Origin: Planoprotostelium fungivorum
Taxonomy: Eukaryota > Evosea > Variosea > Cavosteliida > Cavosteliaceae
Assembly (NCBI GenBank): GCA_003024175.1
Contig: MDYQ01000093.1
Coordinates: 79,686-143,685, forward strand
DNA length: 64,000 nt
Direction: 5' to 3'
This document shows positions 53,921 to 64,000 of the stretch, piece by piece. The notes beneath the pieces are model-generated. The model searched no databases. It was not told where the DNA came from and was given only the letters and a program-made list of their open reading frames with translations. The position numbers and the translations under genes are program-made. The number at the start of each line of letters is the position of its first letter. Within the stretch, counting starts at the first letter, position 1.

Positions 53921-56900
53921 TTATGGTTGGCTTGCTTCAGAAGCTTCAATACGCCTTCTTCTTTCCTCTCGTTTTTTCTCCAGTTCCTCCTCCTCTCTCT
54001 TAACTTGTTCTTCACGTTCCTTCCTTCTCTGCTCTCTTTGTTTGTTGGCCTCGTCCCGATCTATACTGCGAGAGAGGGCATTACGCATGTTCCCTCCCTG
54101 AGCCATGGAAGAGAGGGCACCCATGACGTTGTTCAGTGCGTTCTCCTGCTCCTCTAGTCTCTCTGACATTCATTTCAGTAGGCTCAGTGGCAGTAGTCGC
54201 TCACTCTCTCTTCGCTGCTTCAGCTTGCTGGACCATAAGTCACCATCCCTAACTTGATTGAGTGCATCGTCTACGAGTCCCTTCTCTCCCACGGGAGTGG
54301 AGATTTTGTTAGATGCTGCCGCCAGCTGATCGAGCGTTAATCGTTGCAGGTTGTTCAATAGTCACCCTATTCTTTTTGTCCTCCTCCTTTTGTCTCTCCT
54401 TCTCTTCTTTCTGCCTCTGCTTCGCCTCTGCTTCTTCTGCTCGTTTGCGTGCCTTCTCTTCCTTCAATGCTTGTTCGTCCATCTCATTCACAGTTTTCTG
54501 CTCTTCTATCAAAAGAGGATCTCAATGGTGCATTACCTGGAACATATCCATAAATTGCATCAACGTGCCGAAGAATTGATCGGGGCCCAACACTTTTCCG
54601 TTCTCTCCAAACAAATCGGCAGTTGTTTGAAATTCCTGCCATCATCAACAACAGACATGAGGTCATCCTACCTTCTCTGCCTCCTTGAAGGCAGCGTCCA
54701 GCCGATTCAGTTCGTTCTTGTCCTTCTCCATCATCACGGGTATGATCTTGTGGAACACATCGGGCATTTTCGTTCCGTCAGACTTGGGGATTTGAGACAG
54801 GACTTCATTCGTTTCCCTCAATCCTTTGTTCAGCTCGGCAATCTACCATTCGTTCAACATTTGTCACCATTTCATTCAATCTTTGTATCATCAATGGATC
54901 ACCTCAGATTGGATGGCAGGCAGAGACACCTTTTGTGCTTCCCTGCAACTCTTGATCTCATCGATGAAGGAGACGACGTCTTCGTTCGCAAACTTGGTTC
55001 GGATCACCTGCTTGGAATCAGCTACACAGCGACAAATCGATGTACGGTTTGAAATGTACGACTTTTGATCCACTCACTCGGATCAGATAGTGCAGTAACG
55101 ATGATCGATCGGAAGCCTTCGTGTCAAGGAGTTTTGGAAGCAGAGATAACTTGAAGCCCATAGCGTCTCCCTTGGTTGTTCCACCATTCAAAAAGTTACC
55201 CATGGCCAAGACAACTTGTATGATCTGTCCTTATGTTACTGCTGTCCGTGTCTTCGGTCTCACCCTGGAGAATTTCTTGCTCTTTCGGAGTTGCTTGCTA
55301 GCATCTCTCAACAAGGATATGTTGGGCTTGATCTCTGCCAACTTGGTAGGGAAAAGGTACTGGTAGGATAAACATTTCATCCGATGACCAAATCCAGGAA
55401 TCTGATCGATCTCCAGAAAGTATCTCTCCACATCCCCCAACAGTGTTATTCCGGAGGCACTCACATAGTTGCGTATCGTCACCATCTGACCGAATCTCAA
55501 TGATGATCATGTCTATCATGCGCATGTCTATCATGTGCATGTCTATCGTGTGCATGTCAGACACCTCACCTCCTCCGCTGTAGGTGCATTCGCTGCTAAA
55601 CGTTGCGAAGTCTCGAGATCTAGAAACCTCTCATCAATGGCGAGAACTTTAGCCCGGATATCAGCTGGTGGTAGCTTGATTGTGTTGATGAAGATTCCAA
55701 CGTTTTGAGATCGACGGGGGTCTACCAACGTGACCTTCTCAGGCTTCGGTGCCTTCTTCCCTGTAGTGGGTGAATGACAGCACTCCTCTTCACTTCACCA
55801 TCTTCCTTCTTTTCGATGATCTTCTTGCCAAACATGACTTCCATCTCTCCAAAATCGATGTCCAGCTTCTCATTACTGAGCTGCCCGAATATAGTGCTTC
55901 CAATTTTGTTGTTTGGTATCTTTGTCCAGTTTAGGTTCTTCATGGGTTGAGAGGGCTTTGGTACGAAGCTCTTGGCCTTTCCTGCTCAGAGATGAGATTT
56001 CATTCGTCTCTTTTCTGTACCTCCTAATCCCGGTGGTCCCGGGGGGCCTGGTGGACCTGGTGGGCCTGGTGGGCCTGGTGGAGGTGGAGGTCCCGGTGGT
56101 CCCGGTGGGGGTGGTGGTCCTGGTGGTCCTCCCATGGGGGGAGGGGGAGGGGGAGGACCACCACCCATGGGAGGAGGGGGGGGTGGAGGTGGAGCGGTGT
56201 CCATGGGAGGGGGAGGGGGGATTGGAGCAGCTGCCATCGGAGGGGGCGGAGGGGGTACGCTGTCCGCAGGAGGGGGAGGGACACTTTCAGTGTGAGCATC
56301 ACCAACAGGGGGAGAAGAAGTGGTTTGGGTAGAAGGTCCTGCAGAATGTGAGAATAGAAGGGAACACACTTCACCTGATGGGGCAGGGGGTTGTCCAGTG
56401 CCTGTAGAGAGTCAACAAACAAGAGAGATCACGTCTCTCACCAGGATGACCAACTAGGCGAATCTTCTCAATCTCAGCAGCCAACGCATCTAGCTTCTCC
56501 TTCAATTCGTCTCTTTCATTTTTCAGTCTCTGATTTTTGGCCTTTTGTTGTTCCATTTCTTTTGTGTGCGATGCCTAGACCGTCAGAGGAGTAAGACGAT
56601 TCAAATCACCTGCATCTGCTGATGAGCATGTTTGGTGGCATCAGATTGGATGTTGAGTGTGTCGTACTTCTCCCTCATGACTTCCAGTTCAGCCCTGTCT
56701 TCACTACCCGAAAGTAGTTCATCAAAATCAAATTTATCTGGTAGGTTCAGTGCGTACAATGGCGTAACAACCACCCACGTTGGGCAATGGTGATCGTTTC
56801 TACTTGAAGCGCTATTTGCTGCACGATCTTCTCCACCATCATCCATATCTTCAGTCTATTTCGATTAGATGACACTCGTAATAGAGTTGCTCACCCTTGC

Positions 56901-58559
56901 TCCTTATCATGAGGTAAGATGGTCATATACTTGAGGATGCTAGCAAAAGGACGCTTCGTCCATGGAAGGTCTTGGGATACAGATTTGATATAATTGAATA
57001 GTTCGTTGATGTCTGTTTGGTTCATCATACGTGAGTTACCATACCTTTGATCATGTGAGTGTCCATCGCATATTCACCCTCACTTCTGATTGAATTCATC
57101 TCGGTCCTCCTCCATGTTCTCCTCGTAAGCCGCGATCTGTTGTTCTAAAGCTGCCGGTAAAGATTTCGTTCTTTCCTTGATACTCTACTGAAGAGTTATT
57201 TCTTTTAAAGAAGAGGATGAGATGTCGTACCTTGAGAATCTCGGACAGATGGAGAACTTCGAATTCTTGTCTCAATTCGAACCTCTCTCCAAGCGATTCT
57301 GGAATATTGGTGAATGTGTTGACTAAGATCATGCAATTCGTCTGTCGGTCTCAGTCACATCGCCTCTCACACATGATGATGATATGTAGTTCATCTCCTC
57401 ACTGAGAGATCAAATGAGCTGTCTTCCGACTCCACTTCGTACTTGAGTACGTCCACTAATGGAGTAAATCGTGATACTTCAGACTTCCTGTTGGCATAGA
57501 ATACCATCAAATCTACGACAGTCCTATCGTTGTCAATGCATCATCGCATGAATGGTCTCACTTGTGCCCAGCAGATCCATTGACTAGAATGATGACGCTC
57601 AGCACTTCGTAGACAATGACGCGAACTCTTGTTCCTATGTCTTTGTCCAAGAATTGAACTAAGCGCTCCAATATACTTTGGCTGCTGAGCACCCTCTTCA
57701 TTCCGTTCTACGCAATGATCAGATGAGAGAAGATGCTGCTGGTACCTTGTTGTTGACCAGTGCCTTGAAACATAGGACCCATTGGTAGGCCAAATCCTGC
57801 GTAAGTCGCGTCTTTCCACTGTTCGTCATCAGCGATCGTTCCTGAGAGACCTCTCACTCCATTTTCTGAATATTTTGTGCTTCAGCGGCCAGGGCATTGA
57901 TCCCTTGTCTGTCACAAAACCCACTGACCCAGTATACAGGTTCAGTGAGTAGAGAGACTCTCAGCTTTGATAGTAGCTCTAGATTGGAGTTAGGATCCTT
58001 GCCTATCCGAGTGGTAAAGTATTGTGGATTCCTTTGATCCTCTGCCGCGTTCGTCCCTTCACTCTCCGAGACCTTGCTTTTCATTTGACAGATCTGTTGC
58101 CACTTCATCCGATTCGGTGTGTCCCGCAGCATGACTGCTCTCTTGGTGGCTTCAATATCCAAGTCTTCCAACAGTGCAACGTACATCTTGTCCAATTCAG
58201 TCTGCTCTGGTTCTGGAGGCAGTTCGAAGCCTGCTGACTCCTTCTCGCTTCAGCAACAAATCTCTGTTGGTATTTACTTACTCTTGGGCTCATCATTGCG
58301 GGAGATTTGGTTGAAGCCGAATTAACCATTCCACGATTGGCATCTACGCACGCATCAACTCCACCTCATCTTCGCGGTACTCACACATTCGAGGCGACAT
58401 AGGGGACTTCAGAGACTTTCGACGATCCTCCTTCTCTAATCTCTCTCGTAGCTTCTTCTCCTTTTTCTCCTTCTTCTCTTCTTTCTTCACTTCTTTCATT
58501 TTAGAGGTCTGAAGAGCGAGAGGGGGTACCTCCTTCGATGATGGAGAGCTCTTACTCAT
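53921..58559 (-). CDS. Diaphanous-related formin
   Basis: This nucleates and elongates unbranched actin filaments under Rho-GTPase control. The ATG at 58559 begins a Lys/Ser-rich N-terminus. The GTPase-binding/FH3 region runs from about 58330 to 56850 (DKMYVALLEDLDIEATKRAV; NPQYFTTRIGKDPNSNLELL; VYWVSGFCDRQGINALAAEA). A coiled coil (NQRLKNERDELKEKLDALAA, 56460-56550) follows, then the FH1 polyproline-glycine tract (56030-56290). FH2 starts at MKNLNWTKIPNNKIGSTIFG (55943) and includes VTLVDPRRSQNVGIFINTIK and IKSCREAQKVSLPAIQSEV. A DAD-like end (ALNNVMGALSSMAQGGNMRN, then a basic Arg/Lys/Glu tail) stops at 53921. FH3-FH1-FH2-DAD is the autoinhibited DRF layout. About fifteen introns are present. 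Confidence 0.93.
56030..56290 (-). repeat. FH1 proline/glycine tract of the formin
   Basis: Near-continuous G-rich plus strand (GGTGG, GGAGGGGG) encodes PPPPP and GPPGPPG runs on the minus strand. It has a 9- to 15-base quasi-period and binds profilin-actin in known formins. It makes other frames spuriously open. Confidence 0.85.
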
Positions 58560-58719
58560 AGTAAGTCTCGTCGGTGTCTTTGAAGGAAAACCTGCACGAT
58601 CGGAACGATTGCTATAGTGCTACCACGCCGTTTATGAAGATTCGGCGAAAATCGTGTTGCGACTTTCCACAACGCGGGTCAACAAGCAGCGCCCAAGACG
58701 ACGTGAATCATATGTTTCA

Positions 58720-59060
58720 ATGGCGTATCTGAACGATAGTCTTCTTTATGTGTATAGATACATTCAGTCAAGGTGGGTGGCACTGTTTGATCGTCCACTT
58801 GAGAATTAGATTGATTAGAATCGTAATCGATCTACTGACACGATATTCGACGAGGTGGCTGAAGAAATTGAGAGGTGGTTCAAGGAGGCCGCTAGGCTAC
58901 AAAACATATTGGTGGGTGTTTCAAGGTGGCGGCCTCCTTGACCCACGTCCAACTCGTTCGTGTCATTGTGGGCACCACCCCATTCTGGTCAACTGTCCAG
59001 TTGATCCAACTGGTGGCAGGCATCAATGTGAAGTTGGACATTCCACGCACCATTCTGTGA
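58720..59060 (+). CDS. Possible small unrecognised gene
   Basis: A tentative model. The ATG at 58720 gives MAYLNDSLLYVYRYIQSRW. A 42-base GT-AG intron removes two in-frame stops and joins NRNRSTDTIFDEVAEEIERW and FKEAARLQNIL. From there either a 94-base intron joins LIQLVAGINVKLDIPRTIL, or the region is read through with a frame change (VAASLTHVQLVRVIVGTT). The sequence has fair coding texture and ends at 59060, with perhaps another exon. No family is recognised. It lies head-to-head with the formin and convergent with Hsp33, and overlaps an inverted repeat. It could be spurious. Confidence 0.3.
58880..58941. repeat. 13-base perfect inverted repeat with 36-base loop
   Basis: TCAAGGAGGCCGC at 58880-58892 is exactly complementary to GCGGCCTCCTTGA at 58929-58941. 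With one mismatch the stem extends by two more G-C pairs. The loop is TAGGCTACAAAACATATTGG followed by TGGGTGTTTCAAGGTG. It could be an RNA hairpin or a chance feature of a small coding exon. Confidence 0.6.
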
Positions 59061-59262
59061 GTAGCCTTGTCCGAAAAATAATCAGATTTCCAAAATTTAA
59101 TATATAACCAAAGCAGCCGTGACCCGTGTGGCCACTGCTGAGCGAGCTGGAGCCTGAGAGGTCAAGAGACACATGTAAGCGCAGGATCGCAATCTGTTGA
59201 CCAATCGTGAAATGCGCAGAATAGAATTACAACCTTGCGCTTCGGTTTTCAAATATTGACAT

Positions 59263-60456
59263 TTACTGTGATAACCTTAGCTTCTGCTTATCAATCACGT
59301 GATACGTGTTGCAATAGTGACAATGCACTTCCTATTGTCCATGAAAACGTATTCAACTTTCTTGACTCACTATGTTCTGTTCAGATGCGATGAGCTCATC
59401 CAATTGAAGGGCATTTATCGTGGCTACGGCTGCTGTTGCCTTATCTGTTGAACACCGACAATGGAAATCTGTCACGATAAATCGCTCATATTCTAAGCCA
59501 TGATAGAACCTAAACACCTAATCTGGTCTTCTGAATTTCAGAAACAGAAGCTAACTCGTCCTTTGGTAGAAGAGAAGACAGTACTTCCTCAATGGACATG
59601 GTGTACAGATTCCTTACCAATCTCTGCTGTCTCAACCTCTCGGTGATTCCCTCGATCAAACTTGGATCAGCAAAGGGAAGTGTTTGGACTATAATTCCTC
59701 CACTGTACGAAACTGATATTCTTCAATCCTCATCCTTTTCTGATCTCACCTATTCCTTCTTCTATTTTTGTTTCCAAATTGATTGCTGTCGGCACTTGTT
59801 CTGACTGCTCAAAGTACTGTAAATATAAGTCACTATTGATCTGTGGAGCAATACCTTTTGCAATGAGGATTGTACAGAATCGGACGTTTCAACGCTGCTG
59901 GTAACTGGTTGTTGGAGTCCATATAAGACTTTGCTCACTGTGAGTACACCTCCCTCTGTCCCCTCTACATCCGGTTGGGCTGTGTCTATGTACCCCCTTA
60001 CTTCTCCAACTTGGATGGCTTCTGCTTCGATAGTCTTTGGTGTTTATCAGTTCGATCAGTATACGATAGTTGTGGAGGTGTCACTTTGATCTTCAGACTG
60101 TCATACGAGAACATCAGTTTGACTCTTTCCTCGCCATGTAACATAGAGGACATGATGGCTGCCCCCGTCAATACCTGGCCTTTTCAATTGGTTATATTTC
60201 TCTAACTGAGATGTTCACCAAGCAGGGTAGCTTCTACAGGTCTGTCTAATAGTGCATGTTTATCAACAGCTGTTTGAACTGTATTCTTGTTTCGGAGTAT
60301 AACAAACCGCAAATTCTTGGTGAAGGATTGTTGGGCTAGGTCTGGCTCCCTCAAGCGGTGTTTTGCAAATTCTGAAGGTTGTGAGAACCTTCTGAGGAAA
60401 GTTGATTTGATTTCATGTGGATACAGGCGTAGCGATTGGGATCTCAACTTGAGCAT
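59263..60456 (-). CDS. Hsp33 (HslO) redox-regulated chaperone, mitochondrial-type
   Basis: Hsp33 is a holdase activated by oxidation of a zinc-bound cysteine cluster. The ATG at 60456 gives a basic amphipathic leader (MLKLRSQSLRLYPHEIKS, then FLRRFSQ), typical of mitochondrial targeting. The core shows RFVILRNKNTVQTAVDKHA, LLGQVLTGAAIMSSMLHGEE, EVRGYIDTAQ, GGVLTVSKVLYGLQQPVTS, YFEQSEQVPTAINLETKIEE and SYSGGIIVQTLPFADPSLIE. The C-terminal redox switch has CxC (DFHCRCSTDKAT, about 59455) and, after splicing, CxxC (VHCHYCNTYHV, about 59325). So all four zinc-binding cysteines are present. Six to eight exons with eukaryotic introns rule out bacterial contamination. The stop is at 59263. Hsp33 is chiefly bacterial, with scattered occurrence in protists and algae. 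Confidence 0.9.
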
Positions 60457-60763
60457 GATCGCGATCTGATCTTTTATTCGCGAGAAAAAAACGGGTTTCT
60501 TTTCTTTTAGGCTGTGAAAAAAACGCGCTTCACGTGCATCGGTTGTCGCGCATCGTTCATCATTCCTCGTGCACCGCTCATCGTTGATCTAAGCCGATGA
60601 ATCAATGTTACCTCCTGCCCCTGATCTGTCCCTCTACACTCGTAGGGCTCACCCGAAATCCGTCAACACAGTCATCATCATCTGAGCTAGTCATGGGTCT
60701 CCCATCTCTGCCCTCAAGAGCGAGCAATTCGGTTTCTGACCTCTTTCGTATGCGTATTCTTAT
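60457..60763. other. Intergenic spacer
   Basis: Lies between the Hsp33 start and the end of the LRR-WD40 gene (both minus). It holds Hsp33's upstream region, with short T-rich runs near 60480-60520 and several CGTGCATCG-like repeats near 60530-60585. No gene is seen. Confidence 0.5.
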
Positions 60764-63557
60764 TTATTCTGTTTCAGCTGGTTGTAACAAATGGACATTC
60801 AATAATTGGGATTGCCTTGTTGCTGGTTTGTACGATAATAACACTGTGAACATGAAAGGATCATGAGGACTCCCTCTCAAACTTTGTATAACTGAAGAGT
60901 TAAGGAATAACAGATGGTCAGATATAAAGGAAGGATACAAGGTGTTTGTGGCACTCGATCTGATTTCAGCTCCACTTGAGTAAGCATCCTTCCTGAATGA
61001 GAACAATAGACTCTAGCCACTGACTCTTCACAACTGCCCACAACGATGTAATCGCCTACTCTTTGTCATTCATTATGCACCTGTATTACTTGCACCTCTA
61101 TTCATGTAGTACGCCCGAGTGTAATTATACGGACTGCCAGTTTGTTTGATTCTGAACCTTCATAAAGTAAGAGAGGATGAGAGAAAAGAGAGATACTTGG
61201 TGTGAAGTTGACCTGTGAGGCTGTGATATTGCCTGACTTCATTGTCTCCGCCACTACTCAATATCATCTCATCACACGGTGACCATGTGACCATGACGAG
61301 TGGCATTGTAGATGCCCTCGTGTAAATGGGTTGCTGTAGTTGGTCACTCGGACAACGATTGACTACATACTGTAAGAGGTTGTCGGATATCCCATAGCTT
61401 GATCGTCTTATCAAAAGAGCTTGTTGCAAACAGGTTGGGGTTTGTGTTAGAGAACTTGAGTACATTGATACTATCTAATGTAGGTCAGAACAAGGAGAGA
61501 GATGCACGCTCACCTAAATGTAGATCTTCAACAGTTACAAGAGTCTTTGCAGTGGCCATGTCAAACAATCGAATTTCACCCCTCGCACCTCCTTCTGTCA
61601 ATATCAAGTGAACATTCATCCCTCACTAGCCAATAGTTTACTATCATCAGAGTTGATTGACACTGAACTCAATCTGGAGAATTTTTGAAACTCCGCGATG
61701 ATAGGCCTCTCGCCTATCAACGGTTGAGTGGTCAAGTCCATGCCATAACAGATAGGAGATAGGATCGAAGATAAGATCATCACCTGTCCTCATTGATTCA
61801 GCATTGAACAGCAAGATGTCCCCCGAATCATTTCCAGCTAAGAATCGAGTAGGTCCATGTCTCAACCAATTGATTCCAAAGATGTTACTGCCTCGTCTGT
61901 TGATCTGTTCAGTCATGTATACAACCTTTGGTTCTACCTCATCTGAAACCCTCCCAAATGGCAATTCTGCACGTGATTGTGCAGACACACCAATCCATCA
62001 CTCGTTCCGTACACCATCCAACCCAGGTCTTACATCGTTAGTTCTCTTTCCGTGTTTATCGACTCACTTGGATCCGGACAATACTCGAATTGCCTTGGAG
62101 AGTGATGAGCAGCTGATAGAGGATGGTCTTGGTCATCGGATTCCATCAGACTATGAGCTGAACTCGGCATCTGCCCCCTTCCACTCAACATGAATCGGGT
62201 ATCCACATCCCGATCATACACTGAATGGGATGCCAAATTCCTCTCTTTCAGAGGTGCAATTTCTGTGATTCTAGGTCGTCTATCAACATTGACACTCTCT
62301 GTTCTCTCGTAGATCTTCTCTCTCATGCCTCTGAACAAGCTACTATGCACTCGTTCCTTCTCAAGTCAGCTTAATAAAAGGCGATGACTTGCATGAAATA
62401 TTTCGTGAGACAAGCTTCCCATTCTTCGCTTGGATAGTAATTTTGTAAGATGAGAGGGTGGTCCGTATGCGCTTAAATCCAGCAGAAATTTTTTCTCTAC
62501 CAATTCTGAGCTATGAGACCTCTCCATGCTGGAGATCTCGATGCCGTCTAAATGTTGCAGTTGGGGTATTGCGCTTATAGTATAACCCCTGTAGTATGGT
62601 TCTGTACATATGGGTGACTGTTGATACCGATCCACCTCTCTTCCGTGAAATTCCTCGACCTATTGAATCAGCATCTCCTTAATATTGCAAGCAGATCCAC
62701 CTCTAGCACACCACTCCAATGGTCGACTTCGTCGTGATTCAATTCTGTCGGACTATCGTCTTCTGATTCGTCTGCAGATGCTGAGATATTTGTACAAGAT
62801 CGATAGTCACCCGTATCGTCTCCAATCTCAGTATCTTCAAGTTGTAATTGTGCGTCTGGCGAGGTCACTTGACTCAACTGCTATCGTTATTTATGCCCAT
62901 CTGATCTCCAAATGATGATAGAGTAAATGATGTTCACGTGTTCAGCTAGCATCTGAAATGAATTTCGCAGCTGATCTAGTATATTGGTTCTGTCCGGTAT
63001 CTCATCTGGCTGTCTGCATTCTTGGAAGAAGAGTTTATGTAGAGATGGTAATGAAGCTGCTAAGATCTGTGCAACTGCCGTGATGTTGTACACATGTGTC
63101 CCACGTAGAGATAATGTATGAAGTTGTGTGAGAGGCACTTTTACCGGTCAGATCAAAGAAATTATCTGAGACTCACTTAGACTTGAATATTGGACGGACC
63201 GGATGGGATTATGATCCAATACTAACACTCTCAAATTGGTGTTACGGTTGAGATTATCAATCTTGCTAATGCGGTTCTGAGTCAAATTGAGAACCTCTAA
63301 GTGGATCAAATTATGGAGACTGTATTTGTCATTTGAATGTTCTCAATCGGCACTTCACTTTTCGATTTCCAGGATCTGTCCGTTGACGAGAGATAACTCC
63401 CTGATCATACATAATCGAGAGAAATAACGAGATATAGATGCTGCGTTCAATTAATCAAACCCGAAGAGCTCTACGCACAGAAGCCATTGAGGTGCAATCT
63501 CTCCAGCTCAACGTCTGTGACCTTTTGAATATATGATTGATTAGGATCTTCTTCCAT
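60764..63557 (-). CDS. Leucine-rich repeat plus WD40 repeat protein
   Basis: The ATG at 63557 opens MEEDPNQSYIQKVTDVELER, then LRRs (about 63500-62560: LHTLSLRGTHVYNITAVAQI, LPSLHKLFFQECRQP) capped by ISAIPQLQHLDGIEISSMER. A linker (62350-62040) leads to WD40 repeats: GINWLRHGPTRFLAGNDSGD, TSSFDKTIKLWDIRQ, MVTWSPCDEMILSSGGDNEV and DYIVVGSCEESVARVYCSHS. The end reads IQSLRGSPHDPFMFTVLLSY and stops at 60764. The final QSLRG-x-P-x-x-x-F motif recurs in a plant/protist LRR-WD40 family of unknown function, as far as I recall. It is a scaffold by architecture. About twelve introns; some LRR exons near 63150-63400 are not exactly placed. Confidence 0.78.
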
Positions 63558-63988
63558 TGATCTGAATGGATGTGGTTCGATGTCCTCCCCACCTTTAAAA
63601 CATTTGGAATTTATATTAAATCTAAATCTAAAAGATACCCGAGCGCGGCAGCCCGTTTTAACGTTGTGATAGTCGCACCCTACAATACCCTAAAGAATGA
63701 TCCCAATGCTCTAGCTGAAGACACAATATAACAAAGCGCCGCCAAACCTCGAGAGTTTTCACAAATGTAGACTTTGATAGAATTTGACAGCCCGATGGCA
63801 GAGAAATTCAAATTGTCACCAACGTGAAACTCGAATAGAACCGACCAGTTGCGCGCGGAATTCCGCGCTTCGTAGTTCCTTCTTTTGAATATTATTCACT
63901 AATCCCCTCTCCTACAGTCTACAACGAGATTACTCGTGAAGACTATTTTTAGATTTTCAGCGGAGCAGGCACACAATTCAACACCACC
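63558..63988. promoter_or_regulatory. Divergent intergenic region with 16-base GC palindrome
   Basis: About 430 bases separate the LRR-WD40 start from the next plus-strand ATG. GCGCGGAATTCCGCGC at 63853-63868 is a perfect palindrome. A TTTTTAGATTTTCAG acceptor-like sequence ending near 63960 suggests a 5' UTR intron for the plus-strand gene. No coding sequence is seen. Confidence 0.5.
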
Positions 63989-64000
63989 ATGTTCAAAAAC
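63989..64000 (+). CDS. First four codons of a further gene, cut by the window edge
   Basis: ACCACCATGTTCAAAAAC is an ATG in strong eukaryotic context, reading Met-Phe-Lys-Asn. CFAP20/BUG22, a highly conserved ciliary protein, starts with these same residues, and cilia genes are present in this window. Four residues cannot establish identity, so this is only a suggestion. Confidence 0.25.

Noticed and set aside
59592-60205. Plus-strand open frames opposite Hsp33
   Set aside because: The minus strand carries consecutive Hsp33 motifs spliced in frame, so these are antisense shadows.

Overview
The window is nuclear DNA of a unicellular eukaryote. Nearly every gene is broken by short GT-AG introns (mostly about 28 to 70 bases, donor usually GTGAGT), no operons are seen, and the products are typical of eukaryotes: GCN2, SPO11, proteasome beta2, alpha-SNAP, epsilon-COP, ATG3, nicastrin, RalGAP-beta and a diaphanous-type formin. 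Three products belong to cilia or basal bodies (SSNA1, TMEM138, PPP1R42), so the organism probably builds a flagellum. An F-box protein with ankyrin-like repeats, a secreted GH30 glucanase/galactanase, EGF-7TM proteins and a verprolin-like protein fit a free-living phagotrophic amoeba or amoeboflagellate, perhaps an amoebozoan. That placement is an inference and was not tested by phylogeny.

Layout. 1-9.2 kb, minus strand: GCN2 (3' end outside the window), SPO11 and proteasome subunit beta2. 9.6-14.1 kb, plus: alpha-SNAP, an F-box/ankyrin-like protein and an unrecognised membrane protein (paralog A). 14.3-17.9 kb, minus: a patched-type sterol-sensing transporter. 18.4-20.0 kb, plus: a 34-residue-repeat coiled-coil protein. 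20.1-26.1 kb, minus: GH30 hydrolase, EGF-7TM protein 1 and a WIP/verprolin-like actin regulator. 26.3-28.5 kb, plus: SSNA1 and EGF-7TM protein 2. 28.5-31.1 kb, minus: nicastrin. 31.2-33.0 kb, plus: histidine ammonia-lyase. 33.0-37.1 kb, minus: an AT-hook protein and epsilon-COP. 37.1-42.2 kb: TMEM138 (+), PPP1R42 (-), a helicase-associated-domain protein (+) and ATG3 (-). 42.2-46.4 kb: a coiled-coil/PHD protein (-), paralog B (-) and an unrecognised divergent partner gene (+). 46.5-51.3 kb, plus: RalGAP-beta. 51.3-58.6 kb, minus: methionyl-tRNA synthetase and formin. 58.7-64 kb: a doubtful small gene (+), a mitochondrial-type Hsp33 (-), an LRR-WD40 protein (-) and the first codons of another plus-strand gene.

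The genes do not form one pathway. Recurring themes are actin control (WIP-like, formin), secretory and membrane traffic (SNAP, COPE, RalGAP, ATG3), stress and translation (GCN2, MetRS, Hsp33, proteasome), cilia (SSNA1, TMEM138, PPP1R42) and chromatin or meiosis (SPO11, AT-hook, PHD). Genes are tightly packed. Many pairs are head-to-head with 90 to 150 bases between start codons, so shared bidirectional promoters are likely.

The best candidate for something undescribed is a family of small membrane-anchored proteins, present at 13.0-14.1 kb and 44.6-45.0 kb. They share a strongly conserved helical domain that I cannot assign to any known family. The second copy stands head-to-head with another unrecognised gene.
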